From positions 62,001 to 126,000 of the forward strand of contig OZ238992.1 of NCBI GenBank assembly GCA_965183885.1: DNA of 64,000 bases. Reading direction: 5' to 3'. Source of the DNA: UWMA-0277 sp965183885. Lineage in GTDB: Bacteria; Bacteroidota; Bacteroidia; Flavobacteriales; BACL11. The notes under the pieces were generated by a model. The model did not search any database. It saw only the letters and a list, made by a program, of their open reading frames with translations, and was not told the DNA's origin. The translations under genes were made by a program, and so were the position numbers. Of the stretch, positions 61,551 through 64,000 are shown in pieces (position 1 is the first letter of the stretch; the number at the start of each line of letters is the position of its first letter).

Positions 61551-63317
61551 ATGATTAAAAAAATAGCTTTACTCCTCTTTATATCAAGTATATTAGCCTC
61601 TTGTGTAGATAAAAGAGATCTTTCTCAAAATACTGTTATTGCACATCTTACCTATCAACCTGATGGACTACACCCTTTCAATGACAATTCTATGCAAAGA
61701 AGTTTCATATTTCAATATACTCAAAAAACATTAATAAGACTTGATATTGAAAGCCTAGAATACATTCCTTACTTAGTAAAAGAAATGCCAATACCTTCTG
61801 AAGACAATTTATCTTTCAACTATGAGATAAAAGAAGGAATCACTTGGGATGATGGCACCCCATTTACTGCTAAAGATGTTGCTTTCTCAGTAAAATTAAT
61901 GCTATGTCCACTAACCAACAATGCACAAATCAGAAGTAATTACACTACCGTTATTAAAAGTATTGAACTTGACCCTACAAACCCTCTTAAGTTTACCATG
62001 CATGCTAAAAATGTAAATTGGGGTAACTTACACATCTTTTCTGAACTTTATATGCAACAAAAAAGTTTATGGGATCCTAATGGAGTTTTAAACGAAGTTA
62101 AATTTGAAGACTTATTACCAGAGAATTTTAATGAAACTGAAGCTCTACAAGAATGGTTCAATGCCTATAATGATGCTGACAATAGCTACCAACCTGAAAA
62201 TTTAACTGGTTTAGGAGCTTATCAAGTAAGCGAGTGGGAAGCTAGTCAATATATTATTATTTCAAAAAAAGAAAACTGGTGGGGAGCAAATGACAGTCTA
62301 ATATACAATGATGCTTACCCTGATAAGATTATCTTTAAAATTATAAAAGAAGATGCCTCTTCTTATCTTGCCCTTAAAAACCAAGAAATAGATGTTACTA
62401 CCAGAATAGGAACAGTAAAACTAATGAAACTGCAAGAGCGTGAATATTTTAATAACAACTATGAATCTGATTTCTTAAACAGATATGCCTATAATTATAT
62501 GGGATTAAATATGAAGCCAGATGGTATTAAAAACAAACCTTTCTTTGTAGATAAAAGAGTAAGAAAAGCTATGGCTCACCTAGTGCCTATTGACGAAATA
62601 ATTGAAGTAATGGCTCATGGAAAAGCAAGTAGACAAACAGCAAATATATCACCACTTAAAGCTACTTATAATGATACTCTAAAACCTATTCCTTTAGATA
62701 TAGAAAAAGCTAAAGAACTCTTAACTGAAGCAGGATGGATAGATACTGATGGTGATAATATTCGTGACAAAATGATAAATGGCGTAAAAACTCCCTTCTC
62801 ATTTAAACTAAGCTACATGAGTTCTCCTACCTCAAAAGAGATTGTACTTATGATTAAAGAAAGTATGTATAAAGCAGGGGTTATTGCTGAACCTACTCCT
62901 ATGGACTTTACACTATTCTATAAAAATGCTATGGACCATAATTTTGATGGTATGATGGGAGGCTGGGGAGGTAGTGCTTCTTACTCTAACCCTATGCAGT
63001 TATGGCATACTACATCTTGGGCAAACAAGGGATCTAACTTCTGTGGCTTTGGCGATGCTGAAAGTGATGCTTTAATTGAAGAAGCAAACCTTACTCTTGA
63101 CCCTGAAGTACACCGCAATGCGCTTTTAAAGCTACAAGCAAAAATATATGAAGAACAGCCTTATGTTTTTACTTATAGTACCATGCGTAAATTTGCGATA
63201 CATAAAAGGTTTAATAATAGAGATATGTATTATGAAAAACCTGGAGTTATGCTACATAGATTAGATTTAAAAGCAGCATTTCAATCCCAAAGTTTAGCTC
63301 CTACTAACGGAGAGTAA
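61551..63317 (+). CDS. ABC transporter substrate-binding lipoprotein (peptide/nickel type, SBP_bac_5)
   Basis: The 588-residue product has a lipoprotein signal (ILASC, Cys at 17), so it is membrane-tethered. The extracytoplasmic part matches SBP family 5: PDGLHPFND, FNYEIKEGITWDDGTPFTAKDVAFSVK, LDIEKAKELLTEAGW and the final YEEQPYVFTYS. It would deliver peptides to the permease encoded immediately downstream. The length is longer than the usual 500 residues because of an insertion of some 60 residues around 195-225 (NFNETEALQEWFNAYNDAD). Confidence 0.88.
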   Translation: MIKKIALLLFISSILASCVDKRDLSQNTVIAHLTYQPDGLHPFNDNSMQRSFIFQYTQKTLIRLDIESLEYIPYLVKEMPIPSEDNLSFNYEIKEGITWDDGTPFTAKDVAFSVKLMLCPLTNNAQIRSNYTTVIKSIELDPTNPLKFTMHAKNVNWGNLHIFSELYMQQKSLWDPNGVLNEVKFEDLLPENFNETEALQEWFNAYNDADNSYQPENLTGLGAYQVSEWEASQYIIISKKENWWGANDSLIYNDAYPDKIIFKIIKEDASSYLALKNQEIDVTTRIGTVKLMKLQEREYFNNNYESDFLNRYAYNYMGLNMKPDGIKNKPFFVDKRVRKAMAHLVPIDEIIEVMAHGKASRQTANISPLKATYNDTLKPIPLDIEKAKELLTEAGWIDTDGDNIRDKMINGVKTPFSFKLSYMSSPTSKEIVLMIKESMYKAGVIAEPTPMDFTLFYKNAMDHNFDGMMGGWGGSASYSNPMQLWHTTSWANKGSNFCGFGDAESDALIEEANLTLDPEVHRNALLKLQAKIYEEQPYVFTYSTMRKFAIHKRFNNRDMYYEKPGVMLHRLDLKAAFQSQSLAPTNGE

Positions 63318-63352
63318 TTTCATCATTTAATTAGAATATAAACAAATAAAAT

Positions 63353-64000
63353 ATGTTTAAATATACCTTAAAAAGAGTACTAACCTTTATACCAATGCTA
63401 ATAGCAATATCGCTAATAGCATTTATCATTAGTATTAATGCTCCAGGTGACCCTGTAGAGCGATTATCCAAAGCTGCAGGAAACGAAGGTTCTGTTGATC
63501 AGCAATCGGGAGCATCTAAAAAAGTTAAACAAGAATTAAGAAGAAAATTGGGTTTAGATTTGCCAATATTCTACTTAAGCATTACTGATTTAGCTTCATC
63601 TGATACGCTTTACAAAGTTGCTGACAAGTATCATAAAAGTAATCTTGATGCCTTAAGTCATCAAAGTGGGAATTGGGAAGCTGTATCTGATTACTACCAT
63701 AACCTACTAAAATTAGAAGCTGCTAAGAAACTAATTAACACTAAAGAAGTTACTAGTAATGATACTACTTTAGATCTTAATAATGTAAATGAAGCTATTA
63801 ATCAATTTGGTTTTGAAATAGGAAGCCTTTTAGAAACTTCTGAGGAAGAAATTGTAAGTGTAAAGTTTGAAAAAATGAATTCACTATTAGCTGAAAATAA
63901 TTTTCTTACTCCGCTAGCTACTACTTTAGCTACTTTAGAAACCAGTTATTCAAACTTAAAGACAAATGCTACTAAATGGAAAACCTATATCCCAGCTATA
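63353..64000 (+). CDS. ABC transporter permease (DppB-like), N-terminal part, runs off the window
   Basis: The frame starts at the ATG at 63353, 35 bp after the binding-protein gene, and stays open to the window end (216 codons visible). The start MFKYTLKRVLTFIPMLIAISLIAFIISINAPGDPV is the DppB/OppB first membrane helix with the PGDP motif. Unlike classical permeases, the next helix does not follow quickly: a long hydrophilic, mostly helical stretch (about residues 45 to 216) comes first, an insertion seen in Bacteroidota forms. The rest is missing. Confidence 0.85.
   Translation, partial: MFKYTLKRVLTFIPMLIAISLIAFIISINAPGDPVERLSKAAGNEGSVDQQSGASKKVKQELRRKLGLDLPIFYLSITDLASSDTLYKVADKYHKSNLDALSHQSGNWEAVSDYYHNLLKLEAAKKLINTKEVTSNDTTLDLNNVNEAINQFGFEIGSLLETSEEEIVSVKFEKMNSLLAENNFLTPLATTLATLETSYSNLKTNATKWKTYIPAI

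Noticed and set aside
1..64000. CRISPR arrays, insertion sequences, prophage genes and rRNA genes
   Set aside because: I saw no regularly spaced direct repeats, no transposase or integrase motifs, no phage structural genes and no rRNA sequence. The few short repeats present are described above.

Overview
The window looks like chromosomal DNA of a member of the Flavobacteriales (phylum Bacteroidota). The evidence is a clearly AT-rich composition, many promoters of the Bacteroidota type (-7 box TAnnTTTG, sometimes with a TTG near -33), almost no Shine-Dalgarno sequences, at least four secreted proteins with the YPNP-type C-terminal sorting domain of the type IX secretion system (T9SS), two TonB-dependent receptors with a carboxypeptidase-regulatory-like N-terminus, menaquinone synthesis through futalosine (mqnE), and a gene order (NUDIX, pyrE, SRPBCC, birA, rsfS, ftsH, cdsA, psd) familiar from flavobacteria. 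I see no insertion sequence, phage, CRISPR array or rRNA.

Layout. 1-8.4 kb: end of a di-haem cytochrome c peroxidase, a secreted M43 metalloprotease overlapping mqnE, a minus-strand operon (PASTA protein, T9SS protein, RluD-like pseudouridine synthase), then ddl and a SPOR-like protein. 8.4-12.6 kb: rny, a 6S RNA candidate, zapA and a coiled-coil gene on the minus strand, then an M23 peptidase. 12.6-20.5 kb: arsC, a TonB receptor, purL, an acyltransferase, a hypothetical/DUF3822/rsmD operon. 20.6-24.2 kb: coaD, a TlpA-like lipoprotein and small envelope proteins. 24.2-32.1 kb: LtaS-like sulfatase, NUDIX and pyrE with overlapping divergent starts, birA, then rsfS-ftsH-cdsA-psd. 32.2-40.1 kb: an accessory region of secreted T9SS proteins on the minus strand. 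40.1-45.6 kb: an XRE regulator with palindromic operators, sucC, a DUF5916-like outer-membrane protein, a four-helix-bundle gene and a LolD-like ATPase. 45.7-55.2 kb: a BatA-domain protein coupled to a degenerate dihydroorotase, a large M36-like protease, and lysC-lysA divergent from an ACT-domain protein. 55.2-64 kb: an MBL hydrolase, a conserved protein of unknown role, a TonB receptor, a T9SS protein, tRNA-Pro and tRNA-Ser, and the start of a peptide ABC transporter operon.

The main discovery is at 32.2-34.8 kb. Three tandem paralogues of a secreted, jelly-roll-like T9SS protein each carry a long G homopolymer (C on the plus strand: 7, 14 and 12 bases) at the same codons, within a W-Gly(n)-x-x-E-G-x-W loop. 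Two copies are in frame. The third is frameshifted exactly in its tract and otherwise intact. In such AT-rich DNA this looks like a slipped-strand, phase-variable family of surface or secreted proteins. Near-identical intergenic repeats mark the borders of the duplication unit, and a REP-like hairpin lies inside one of them.

Secondary points of interest are a second, non-YPNP class of C-terminal sorting-like tail shared by those three proteins and the M36 protease, self-regulation signatures upstream of the XRE gene and the ACT-domain gene, a 14-bp promoter element used in inverted orientation between sucC and its neighbour and again at pyrE, and several probably leaderless mRNAs.
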